64,000 nt of DNA from Toxorhynchites rutilus septentrionalis (Eukaryota > Arthropoda > Insecta > Diptera > Culicidae), in NCBI RefSeq assembly GCF_029784135.1, contig NC_073746.1:179243788-179307787 (forward strand), written 5' to 3'. Of this stretch, positions 22,850 to 33,150 are shown one piece after another. The notes under the pieces were generated by a model, which saw only the letters and a program-made list of their open reading frames with translations, made no database searches and was not told the DNA's origin. The position numbers were made by a program, and so were the translations under genes. Position 1 is the first letter of the stretch, and every line of letters begins with the position of its first letter.

Positions 22850-23097
22850 CTGCCTGTTGAGGTCTTGATGTCCACCGAACCAAAGCGCGAGCAGTTTTGC
22901 CAGCCAACTCGATCACTTCGGCAGCCGAAACTCTATAACGGCTGCTAGGTGGACTGGTGCACTGACACTAACGCGCTCGGCCTAGCTACCCTTGCGGAGC
23001 AATTGGCGAATACACCTACGGGAAACTGCAGTCCAACACGGTTCGAGCGGGATTTTCCCTTTCCTTTCAATTTTCCTCCTTTGCCATGTCCAGACAT
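22850..23097 (-). pseudogene. Histone H2A pseudogene (G3, module 2)
   Basis: It starts at an ATG (23097-23095 on the minus strand) as [16 protein letters not shown] and continues [12 protein letters not shown], then shifts frame. Later segments [23 protein letters not shown] and ELAGKTAR follow H2A order. The C-terminal third is lost: after a deletion, unrelated text follows. Compared with canonical H2A the third residue-block has His for Arg (SGHGKGG). It is non-functional as a histone. Confidence 0.88.
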
Positions 23098-23837
23098 GGC
23101 TGCTTGTGTTAGTTTGATGATGTGATGTGATGCGAAACGATGTGGTGTACGAATGAGAATTATCGTTACGGAAGGAAGGAAGGAAGGTATTGTATTATAG
23201 AGACTTTAAACTTTTGCAGTTCATTCGTCTCTAGCCTTGAGAAAGGCCCTTTGAAAACTCTACTCTACTCTATTACTCTACTCCAGCGCTACCACCTCCG
23301 CCCTCTTGCCTTGAGAAAGGCACTCGATCCCTCGCCGTCCAGCTCGTCCAGCAACGATGTTGTCCAGTCGGTGTCCACACAAAGAATGATCGTTACGGCA
23401 GCGGAGCGGGGATTTTTAAGCTGACTGGCTGGCTCGAGAATTACGCATGTGTGAGACTGCGACCAATGTTTCGTTCATTTTTTTCTTTTTCCTTTCCAAT
23501 CGTGCTTCATTGTATTTCGCTGCTGCTGTGGTTGCCCGTTTTGGTCGGTACGATTTGAGGAGCACAAAATGGACCAATCAAAAATGGGCACATAGTGCAT
23601 TTGGACAATGCTTGATATTTCACAATTATTCAATTATTTATCTCAAGAAAAATGAAATGTTATTCGTTATGATAGATGCGTAGATATATTTCCTATCAAT
23701 TGATGAAAAAACCTTTGCGATCTATTGAGAAATGCTCGAGTTATAAACGTTCCAAATCTTGCATTTTTTCCTACTTGTTCAGTGCCTAGATTTCCATTTC
23801 ACCCCCTATATCTTCCGGTTAGACGTAGTCCTACGTC

Positions 23838-25105
23838 AAAAGCAAGGGCATCAATTCATCATTAGTGGTATATGGTGCAGAAAAAAAACCACCAAAAAAT
23901 CAGTGCAAAATTTGTTTAGCCTTCCTGTACTTGCGTGCATAATCATATCCCATATACTCGCGCACGGTGTCACAAACCGAAAGTCGAACTTCTTCGTAAT
24001 ATTGCTATTGTATATTTTTTTAGCATTATTGGTATTTATTTGAAAAAGATGGTATAATTGAATGAAAAGTGTCCAGAAAATATGTTTTCTTCTTCTTCAT
24101 TCAGTTTTAATAGTCATCTAATTCAGCCTCTTCGAAACAGAGAAATTTTTGATACTTCAACACAAATAACGAAATTCGACTTTTTTCCTGTTATTAATTG
24201 AAAGTAAGCAACTGAATATAATTAATGAAAGTATAAAGAGCTATGATATAACATAAAAACGTATTTATCGATTTAGATTTCATTAGCAAAAGAATCAGAG
24301 CATACCATAACGGCATGATCGAGACAAACATATCTTTTACATTTCATACAGTTGTAGCGTGTTTTTAAGGTCTTTATTGAAGAGAATAATGTATAACGAC
24401 CTTCTAGAATCTAGATAGTTACCACATGATAAGGGTATATCCAATATCCTTTGTTTCTGTGTTGCTTGTTTTTTATGGGGCATAAAAAGATAACAAAAAG
24501 ATTTCTAGGAACTTCCTGCGACTTCCTCGATGTTGTTCCCGAAGTCCGAAGCTGTAACTGGAAAAATAACCATAAGCCACCGATTGATTTATAGTTTACA
24601 GTTTACAATTCTTTCGCAAGTGCAATTCTTTCCCAAGTGTGTATATGTGTGACTATTGTATTTAGTGAACAACTATACGAATGTCAAACATTTGTACTTT
24701 ACTTTTTCACGTATGAATCTAAAGATGAATAGTATATGAATCCGTTCAATCCGGTGACAAAAAGGAATAAAATCAAATAAGAATAGTCCGAAAATGATAT
24801 AATGCATTTTATTTAATAAATATTCCACGCCACTGACATTAATTTATACATTTCATTGAACAATATTCTGAAATAGCAAAAAAGTCAATTGTTCAAAAAA
24901 GTTACTCCTATATTCGTGTCGGTGTCTCAGACCGAAAGTGGTGAAAAGGTGATACACGTCCCCTTCGTACCAACTCATACGATAGCTAAACGATTTTACT
25001 GCAGGAGTAAAATGCTGACTTGAAGAAGGTAGCCTCAGCTCCCGTTCTGAAATAGTAGTATTCAAATGCAGAGTGCCAAGGAAAATATACTATACTAGTG
25101 GTCAA
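23838..25105. other. AT-rich spacer
   Basis: No supported gene. The first ~60 bp resemble 17708-17760. Confidence 0.5.
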
Positions 25106-26307
25106 TCTATAAATATAAAAATGGATTTCTGTCTGTCTGTCTGATTCTTATGGGCTCGGAAACTTCTGAACCGATCAACATGAAAATTGGTATGTAGGGG
25201 TTTTTAGGGCCGGGAAAGGTTTTCGTGATAGTTTGAGACCCCTCCTCCCTCTCTATTTGCATCTGCCATACAAATGAAACACAAATTTCTACATTACTCA
25301 GGAATGAATCAAGCGAAATTAGGCATATTGAGGTTTTAGAGTGCAATAAATGTTTCTATGATGGTTAGACTCTCCACCCCCCTCTCTAAGGGGGGCTGCC
25401 ATACAAATGAAACACAAATTTCTGCATTACTCAAGAATTATTCAAGCAAACGAAACCAAATTTGGCATGTGGAGGTTTTAGAATGCAATAAATATTTCTA
25501 TGGTGGTTAGACACTCCTCCCGCTCTCTAAGGGTGGGCTGTCATACAAATGAAACACAAATTTCTGCATAACTCGAAAACTAATCAAGCACAATTTGGAA
25601 TGTGAGGGTTTTTGGGTATGGGAAATGTTTCTATAATGGTATGACACCCCTCCCTCCTCTGGAATGGAGAGGGGGTCCCATGAAAATATTACACATATTT
25701 CAACCAAAAAATTTCCAACGAACCATGGCAATTGACAATTTTCGGAAAACTCTGAAGGAAAAAGGGAAAATTCGTATAATAAAATTCCCATATGTTCTAC
25801 AATTACATAGTGACAAGTGCTGTTAGTCCATTTGATGTTTGCGCTAGCGAAATTGGTCTTCGTTCGAAAACTGGAAATGGATTTTAATGTGATGAAACAT
25901 ACTCCTATATCTTCTTCTATCTATACCAATAAAAAAGGATTGCCGGATGTGTTGGTAAGAGTAGAACTCGAGGAAGGAATTGTCCGATTTATGGCTGTCT
26001 TTATTATGTCATATTTTCTGTAGAAAACTTTTATACCATGTAACGGAGAAACATGTTATTTGCAAGTGGTTGAAAAATCTTGAATTGTGTCTGAAAAAAA
26101 TCTTATATTATAATGATGAGTTTTGTTAGAAATACTAGGCATTTCATAGTAAAAGGTAAATTCAACGGGCTCGAATAGAAGATCAATCAATGAACAGTTC
26201 TGCGATTGGACCAATGAACTTGCTCATAGTAAGAAAACATGAATGTTTGAAGGTATTGATAACTAAAAACAAATTTTGGGCAGGACGAAGTTTGTCGGGT
26301 CAGCTAG
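25106..26307 (+). mobile_element. Non-autonomous Helitron
   Basis: The 5' end is TCTATAAATATAAAAATGG preceded by A, followed by 'tctgtctgtctgtctg'. The 3' end is GACGAAGTTTGTCGGGTCAG then CTAG, followed by T. Insertion between A and T without duplication, TC at the 5' end and CTAG at the 3' end are Helitron hallmarks. It is 1202 bp long and has no Rep-helicase ORF. It contains a ~125-bp tandem repeat (25180-25690). Confidence 0.82.
25180..25690. repeat. ~125-bp tandem repeat inside the Helitron
   Basis: Four units share 'gccatacaaatgaaacacaa', 'tttctgcattactc', 'aatttggcatgtggaggttt' and a purine/pyrimidine-rich 'cccctccc' block. Confidence 0.85.
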
Positions 26308-26650
26308 TGATTCTATAAATATACTTCTTTTGAACTAGTTGCTATAGGGACCAAGCAGAAATATTCAAACAAATCAGCTATTTCAACAACATTCGAAGAA
26401 TAAGTAATTTTAAACAGAAAAAAATTAGGTTGGTTTAATAAAAATATTGTGCATCATTTTAATAAAAATATTGTGCATGGTGTGCCCTTTTTCCAATCGT
26501 CCTCAAAAAATCATGAAATGGTAAATTATCAATATACTGAAATACCATTTCATTGAAAAACCATTATTCTGCACCATGTTAATTACATACATTGAATGTA
26601 ACTTTTAAGATTATGCCATCATATTTTTTATCATGAAAGTCTGTTCTTTT
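26308..26650. other. Short AT-rich spacer
   Basis: Nothing recognisable apart from a local duplication of 'ttaataaaaatattgtgca' near 26436-26480. Confidence 0.5.
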
Positions 26651-27399
26651 GACGTAGGACTACGTCTAACCGGAAGATATAGGAGGTGAAATGGAAATCT
26701 AGGCACTGAACAAGTAGGAAAATATGCTAGATTTGGAACGCTTATAACTCGAGCATTTCTCAATAGATCGCAAAGGGTTTTGCATCAATTGATAGGAAAT
26801 ATATCTACGCATCTATCATAACGAATAACATTTCATTTTTCTTGAGATAAATAATTGAATAATTGTGAAATATCAAGCATTGTCCAAATGCACTATGTGC
26901 CCATTTTTGATTGGTCCATTTTGTGCTCCTCAAATCGTACCGACCAAAACGGGCAACCAGAACAGCAGTGAAATACAATGAAGCACGATTGGAAAGGAAA
27001 AAGAAAAAAAATGAACGAAACATTGGTCGCAGTCTCACACATGCGTAATTCTCGAGCCAGCCAGTCAGCTTAAAAATCCCCGCTCCGCTGCCGTAACAAT
27101 CTTTTTTTTTTTCAGCCATTCTTTGTGTGGACACCGACTGGACAACATCGTTGCTGGACGAGCTGGACGGCGAGGGATCGAGTGCCTTTCTCAAGGCAAG
27201 AGGGTGGAGGTGGTAGCGTTGGATTAAATAGAGTAGAGTTTTCAGAGGGCCTTTCTCAAGGCTAGAGACGAATGAACTGCAAAAGTTTAAAGTCTCTATA
27301 ATACAAGACCTTCCTTCCTTCCGTAACAATCATTCTCATTCAAACCGTACACCACATCGTTTCGCATCACAACACATCAACAAATCAACCCAAGCAGCC

Positions 27400-27660
27400 A
27401 TGTCTGGACATGGCAAAGGAGGAAAAGTGAAGGGAAAGGCAAAATCCCGCTCGAACCGTGTTGGTGTGGAGTTCCCCGCAAGGGTAGCTAGGCCGAGCGC
27501 GTTAGTACCAGTGCACCAGTCCACCTAGCCGGCGTTATATAGTTTCGGCCGCCGAAGTGATCGAGTTAGCTGGCAAAGCTGCTCGCGACGATAAGGAAAC
27601 CCGCATTCGGAACAGAACACATTCGGTTCGGTGGACATCAAGACAATAGGCAGTTGCAGC
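27400..27660 (+). pseudogene. Histone H2A pseudogene (G4)
   Basis: The ATG at 27400 starts [16 protein letters not shown] followed by RSNRVGVEFP, which is H2A. A deletion then removes the G-R-I-H segment. Later frames show VIELAGKAARDDKETRIRNR, corresponding to the H2A alpha-helix 2-3 region and the conserved DNKKTR motif. Frameshifts and stops abolish function. Upstream (26900-27400) the copy keeps an inverted CCAAT-type box (ttttgattggtcc) and text shared with G3 and G5. Confidence 0.88.
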
Positions 27661-27843
27661 GAGTGGCGAGTGGCAAACGCAATCGCAAAACGGCAGCTGG
27701 TAGCAGAAGAAAAAAGTTTGTTCTTTATACAATCTGCTCTGGTGGCAAATCCAGAACAAGGCGGCATCGAGGGCGTTCGAAATGGTTTTTTTCCAAAACC
27801 ACGAGTACTAAGTTATCTAAATTGGAACCATTCCATAAAACAC

Positions 27844-27859
27844 GGCGCTTATCAGGGCC
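27844..27859 (+). terminator. Degenerate histone 3' stem-loop after H2A (G4)
   Basis: GGCGCTTATCAGGGCC has one mismatched pair compared with the histone stem-loop. It is followed by 'cctttcaaaaaagag', similar to a purine-rich histone downstream element, and lies about 190 bp after the H2A fragment. Confidence 0.65.
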
Positions 27860-28436
27860 ATTTAACCTTTCAAAAAAGAGTTTACGAAATACAGTTCAAT
27901 GCTTTCTAAAATAACATCCAAAATAATAATAAAACACAAATTGATTTTTTCATAATTTGTTTGCCAGGATCTGATGAGTATGTGAATTTGGCAGTTGTTC
28001 TGAGCTTATTGATAGTTGGGGACTTTCCTGATTATTCAATTTTCACCAATTCTTAAATTGTTTCCAGATTGAAAGTACAGTAATTTACAATTAGTTCGAC
28101 ATTTAGCTAATTGGACGGACATGCAATGCGACATATTTAGTTGGGCATTTTTGTAAACATAGAGATCCAAATTATGACCCCACATTGAAAGTCTACACTG
28201 TACCACTGTCATCGCAAATGTTCAATTACAGGTTAAAATCGCCTCCAATGCGACACTGAGTGGTGCTTCGGCACGTCGCATTGAATGTAACTTACTGTAC
28301 AACATGTCACAAGCTGGATGGGAAGAAATTTTCCAACTGTGAAAGCTGTGGCGAGTGGCAAACGCAATAGCTAAACAGGAAGGTGCAACCGAACAAGATG
28401 GGGATATCGAGTGATAAAAAAAAACACAACACCAAA

Positions 28437-28452
28437 GGTTCTTTTCAGAACC
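28437..28452 (+). terminator. Canonical histone 3' stem-loop (G4)
   Basis: GGTTCTTTTCAGAACC with 5' flank caccaaa and 3' flank accaac is a textbook replication-dependent histone 3' end. A purine-rich 'ataaagagtaaa' follows. The gene it belonged to is not recognisable upstream. Confidence 0.85.
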
Positions 28453-28769
28453 ACCAACATGTTCATAAAGAGTAAACAGTAAACTAATCCATTTTTCAGG
28501 TGGATATGTAGGTATTCACGTAGGAGGAGAAAATAAAACAATATATTTAAAATATATATTTAACAAAAGCTGTCCCCTTTGTATAGTCCTACGTCACTCC
28601 GGTTATGTCCCCGACATTACCCACCCGTCTTTTTGATCACAAGAAATAAATATTCGCTCGATTAATCGAATACTGAAAGACAATTATTCAAATGAATCGA
28701 ATATTTAAAAATGACCCCATGATTAATCAACAATCGAATAAACGAAAAATTTAGACATCTCTACATGCA

Positions 28770-28975
28770 TGTATTTGGAAAGCGGATTCCCCCAGGTACA
28801 TTGATTTTGAAGTCCGTGTTAGGGAAACACATCACGGTGGGAAGAAAAAAACCCCGACTTGTATGTATATTTGCGAAGCGGATTTCCACAGGTACATCGA
28901 TTTGGAAGTCTGTGTTGGGAAAACCGTAAATCGGGCCAATTGAAACTTGACAGTTAGGGTGGTTAGATAATCCTT
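28770..28975. repeat. Two diverged copies related to the 240-bp array
   Basis: Two ~105-bp units containing 'aagcggatt.cc.caggtaca' and 'aagtc.gtgtt.gggaaa' resemble the 'ccccaggcagcttgg..tatgttggggaaacc' block of the array at 1-800, including a closing 'tagataa' phrase. Confidence 0.6.
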
Positions 28976-29014
28976 GACGTTTTACAGTTATTCTATTGAT
29001 CTTATGAAAAATAA

Positions 29015-29345
29015 CATGTTATTAATTGTGGTAGACGCGTAGAAATATTTTCTATCAATTGATGCAAACATCTTTCCGATATGTTAAGAAATGTTCGAGT
29101 TATAAGCATTCGAAATACGGGTAGGGTTAGCACACAAATCGGCAGAACAAATGTATGGGAAAAAGGAAATTAATCCAGTTTTCATGAATTTAAACCGCTT
29201 AGAGATTAGCGAATTGTAATGTATAGCATATCAAACAAATCTTAGAGAATTTCCGATTCGATTGGTATGCAAATCATGAGAATTCGTTCACAGTGAAAAT
29301 AGTTATTAACGTTAACTTTATTTCATAAAAACGTGACGTGCCCCA
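29015..29345 (-). mobile_element. Fragment related to family G (G7)
   Basis: 29015-29110 resembles, as reverse complement, the first part of G4 and G5 ('tgatagatgcgtag', 'ctatcaattgatgcaaa', 'cgagttataa'). 29130-29345 resembles the end of G2 (15880-16090: 'cagaacaaatgtatggga', 'taacgttaactttatttcat'). The palindrome itself is lost. It links the histone-bearing and G1/G2 subfamilies. Confidence 0.6.
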
Positions 29346-30132
29346 CGATTTTGTTTGTTTTTTGCCTATTTTTTCGGAATGTTTTCATGATGTATTGTAT
29401 TCTATTAATCAAATCATGCCGGCGACTCTTTTGAATGTATGTTATTCATAACGTAGTTTGTTCTCCAAGTCAAGTCGATTCATTTGATACACATATCTCA
29501 ATTAACTTTTCATTTAAACTAATATGAAATTAGCCATTTTATAGCGGCGGCCAAATTGGATTTTCCAAGATAACTGAGTACACAGTATTATAATGACAGC
29601 AAAGATAAACGTGTGTTCCAAATTTCAGATCAATTAGTCAAAAGGAACGGGGTCAGATTTTTGTTAATGTGGGACAACCATACAGACATACCAACATACA
29701 TACAAACAGGTCCAATTGGATGAAACCGTTTAAAAAAGTAATTGACTATTTTGTTACAGCGTCCATCTTGGAATTATAATTGCAAACAACTGTGTTCTAC
29801 TAGTCAAGCCCTTTCATTCGATATCCATGTTGATGAGGGTTTCGAAACAAAAATATATATCGCCATTTTGTTGCGGCCATTTTGGATTTGCATTTCTCAT
29901 GAATAGCTGTGTTATACTAGTCTAGCCCTTTCATTTGGTACCCATATTGATTGGGTTTTGAAAAATATTTTGTTGTGGCGGCCATTTTGGATTTGCATTC
30001 CTCATGTATAACTGTGTCCTACTAGCCAAGTCCTTTTATTTGATACCCATATTGATGGGGTTTTGAGAAAATATGTAATCCGCCATTTTGTGATGGCGGC
30101 CATTTTTGAATTGCATTTTCCATAAATATCCA

Positions 30133-30864
30133 TATTTATTTTTTTTATTTATTAATAATTAACAAAATACTAAACTACACTAAATCTCGATTACGCAAGG
30201 GATTCTTTAAAGTTTCACAACTAATATTGAAGTCGAACAAATGAAAAACAGAATTAAACATATAACACATAGCACAAATTGGTTCGTTTTGTCCGTAAAC
30301 TGTCCGGTGGGAAGAAATACGAAGAAAAGTCGTAGAACGGAGAAACCTCGAAGTCACATTCACGGTTAGTTTAGCTAGAATATTAAGAGCGTCGATTATC
30401 CCAAGAAGGAGTTTTCCAACGAAGATCGCGCGCATATCATCTCTTCTTTTAGCCAGTGTGTCCATGTTCAGCAGCTTGCATCGACCTTCATATGGAGGAA
30501 GCGCCAACGGGTCCCTCCAAGGAAGTTTCCGAAGCCCAAACCTGATAAATTTCCTCTGAACAGACTCAATCCGTACAGACCAAATATCAGTGTAAGGACT
30601 CCAGACAACCACTGCTGTTTCAAGGATTGAGCGGACGAGTGCATAGAAGAGGGCTCTTAAGCAGTACGGATCACGAAAGTTCTTAGCGATTTTCATTATG
30701 AATCCCAGATTTTTGTTCGCTTTAGCGATGATGTTACTGTAGTGATTCAGGAAGGTAAATCCACTATCCAAAAGGACACCTAAATCTTTGACTACTTTCA
30801 CTCGTTGAATTTTTTGCTGGTTAATAGAATAGTCATATATTGATGAGGTTTTGGAAAAACGCAT
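30133..30864 (-). mobile_element. 5'-truncated non-LTR retrotransposon in the 118-bp array
   Basis: The minus strand carries the last ~230 codons of an ORF2 and an A/T-rich tail (30133-30160). Both flanks continue the array, with 'catatt' at each junction as a possible short target duplication. Only the C-terminal RT region remains. Confidence 0.75.
30175..30864 (-). pseudogene. C-terminal part of a CR1/Q-like ORF2
   Basis: The 229-codon frame shows the thumb and C-terminal domain typical of these elements: VVKDLGVLLDSGFTF, LVRSILETAVVVWSP, RIESVQRKFIRFGLRKLPW and LPPYEGRCKLL. The YADD palm is missing, so it encodes no polymerase. It is related to, but distinct from, the element at 32830-36153. 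Clade assignment is by resemblance only. Confidence 0.8.
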
Positions 30865-31080
30865 ATTGATGGAGTTTTAAGAAAATTTGTAATTCGCCAT
30901 TTTGTAGCGACCGCCATATTGGATTTTTAAAATCATAAAATACGCAGTTTTAAAATGACTGCAGAGATAAAGGTGTGTTCCAAATTTCAGATCAATCGGT
31001 CAACAGGAAGGGGGGACAAATTTCTATAAATGTGGTAAATCGCTACAGACAAACAAATAAAACGGTTTAATGAAATGATG

Positions 31081-32540
31081 ACGACCACAATTTATGGGCT
31101 AATATCTCTTTGGGAAAATAATGACCAACGACTAATGACTAACTTTTATTTGACAAATACATTGTGTATAGGATTAAGAGAGATCTATTGGACAATTCCA
31201 AATGAAATCGATGAATGACAAAACATGAGTATTTTTGATTCGAATGAGGGCTTGTATTCCGTTTTGGGTTGGAGGAAATATGAGACTTCGGAAATTAGAC
31301 AATTTGACTCAAGTGCCACTTTTGAAAAGGGCATATTGATTTTAGTAAGAGAAATCTTTGATAATTTATATCTCAAAAGCTATGAGTTGTACCGAAATAG
31401 TGTCTTGTTATAGAGTATTGATGTTTAAACGTGAAAAAATATACATTGAGAAAAAAATAGTACTCTATTTATTATTTACAAAAAAAAACATTAATTCGCA
31501 ATATCTGATAAAGTTAATCAGTTTATATTTATATAGATATAAACGCCATCATCCGCAAATTTTTAAAGGTATCTAAAAGGACATTGCATCCCATTAACTT
31601 AAGTTTCTCAATCACTGAGACGGTTAAGAAATGTTTTTCAGATGAACGTTTCTTACCGTTTTTCGGAAACGGCATGCAATACGAGAAAATTTTGTTGCAG
31701 TCTACTGTGGTATACTGTTATTCACTCTATAAGGAAGATTGTCCGACTGATGAACGATGTTTGAATTTAAGTAACTTTATATACATATACAGAGGTACCG
31801 TCAAGATACCTGACTTCAGGTATAATCTAGGTATAACGTAAAAAAGGTAATTGTTTTTGTACCCATAACGTCCGGTTGAATCAGCGGAGTTTATTTGCTT
31901 TGTTGGGATTTCAATTCTACATTTGGAAACTGTTCGTGTTTTGATTCTACAACACGATGTTAAAAGTTTGTTTTAAGACAAAAAAAGATTTTTTAATATT
32001 GCTACGTTTTATATTAAGCCACATGTCTTCAAATGTTTTTCAACGTAACTCCTAAATATATATTGTTATCATATTTATTGTAAAAATTGTTGGAAATTCT
32101 AATCAAATTCATTAAATTTCATGAACATGACGGTATAACACGACAAACATATTGTAACGTTTTTAAGCGTTGGGTGCAAATTTGTAACGTTCGTGTCAGG
32201 ACGGCTAATCAATCTTAAAAATTCTACGCATTTGAAGAATGGCCAATCCTGTACTGTTTCCGTCCCTGAGCTAAACTACTTCGCTTAAGCGCCAACGATC
32301 CTCGAAGAAGATCGATGCGAAGTAGCGTGTTACTTTGCCGGCTAGCACTCGCAGGGCAGGTTAAGTGGACGTAAAACCACTTCTAGCACAACTCAAAGGC
32401 TCAATTAAACGATTAATCACACACTAGTGGCCAATCATGCCGAAATTTAACGAAATCGAAATACCAATATATTTTATGAAATATCTCTTCATAAAATATA
32501 ATCAATCTTTATTAACGATAGTTTAATTCAATGGATGTAC
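31081..32540. other. AT-rich spacer with a dispersed repeat (31190-31480)
   Basis: 31190-31480 is the approximate reverse complement of 46010-46260 ('tattccgttttgggttggagg', 'cgtgaaaaa'). ORFs here (31225-31841) follow that repeat or are chance. 32190-32420 is less AT-rich, without an identifiable gene. Confidence 0.55.
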
Positions 32541-32829
32541 TTTAGGGTGGCAGCGAAAATGGTCGTGTCAAATTTCAAAAACCGACCATGTACCTTTTTG
32601 TCTATTGGCCCAAAAAAAAAAAGATCTGTGCAAAGTATCAGCTCAATCGGACATAATTTAGGAGTGCCTCAAAGCGCTCAAAGTTTTGATTTTTAGATCC
32701 TCGAAAATCTTCCAAGGGGAGAGTAAAGGATATTTGGAAAATCGAAATTTTTTTTTTCGATGCCAAATGACTTTAAAATGCATGAAACGTCGAGATCTGG
32801 TGTTATTCCGAAATAGGGAGGATAGTAGA
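32541..32829. repeat. Dispersed repeat before the CR1/Q-like element
   Basis: It begins 'tagggtggcagcgaaaatgg' and contains runs of A. The opening resembles, inverted, the 'ccaccctaaaacgg' text at 14085. Confidence 0.45.
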
Positions 32830-33150
32830 CCGATAACTTTAATATCGTTCAAATTGAATGTGCCTGAATCGTTGGAAAGCTTGATAAATTCCAAGAATAT
32901 CTGGCCATCCGGTATTTCGATTAGTCCTTTTTTAGAGCATCCGCCAGTGCGTGCTCGCAGAAATCTAACGACTCCTCGAACTCAACATCAAATCAATGTC
33001 CAACATGTCCGTCGGTTGAGCCCGAACAGTACCCCAGCGCATTCGGAACCATTGGCCAATCTAGACCCGCAACGCGCTCTCCCTCGAAGAGTACCACCCC
33101 CTCCACCGCAACTGAACATTTTGAGAGTAACGAGAACGAGTCTGGTGTGA
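32830..33150 (+). pseudogene. C-terminal fragment of CR1/Q-like ORF1
   Basis: The segment SFKLNVPESLESLINSKNIW followed by PSGISISPF resembles the end of the esterase/RRM-type region of such ORF1 proteins. A Pro/Arg-rich tail then runs to a TGA overlapping the ORF2 start region at 33147-33150. The N-terminal part is missing. Confidence 0.6.

Larger units (their letters stand above)
21363..23837 (-). mobile_element. Family G element, copy G3 (carries histone gene fragments)
   Basis: The right end is GACGTAGTCCTACGTC (23822-23837), a perfect palindrome, followed by AAAAG. The left end is GACGGGTGGGTAATGTCGG preceded by AAAA, with GACGTAGGACTA about 40 bp inside. AAAA on both sides fits a 4-bp target duplication. 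Inside are two H2A pseudogene modules and two histone 3' stem-loops. G4 is its inverted relative and shares most modules. No transposase ORF is present. Confidence 0.8.
26651..28629 (+). mobile_element. Family G element, copy G4 (carries an H2A fragment)
   Basis: The left end is the perfect palindrome GACGTAGGACTACGTC after TTTT. The right end is TAGTCCTACGTCACTCCGG, then a hairpin (ggttatgtc..gacattacc), then CCCGTC before TTTTT. It is 1979 bp. It aligns with G3 in inverted orientation and with G5 in the same orientation. It carries the 'cgagctggacggcgaggg' module, an H2A pseudogene and two histone stem-loops. Confidence 0.82.
29520..31080 (-). repeat. ~118-bp tandem repeat array, interrupted by a retrotransposon fragment
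   Basis: The units contain 'ggcggccattttgga', 'ttcataaatacctgtg'-like text, 'actagtcaagccctttcat' and 'gatacccatattgatgggg'. The same unit appears reversed at 49600-50300 and 62840-64000 and in this orientation at 51240-51790. An insertion occupies about 30133-30864. Confidence 0.85.

Noticed and set aside
26805..27329. 174-codon minus-strand ORF in G4 as a protein gene
   Set aside because: Similar frames in G3 and G5 are broken at different places, and the region is upstream/leader-like sequence of the captured histone module.
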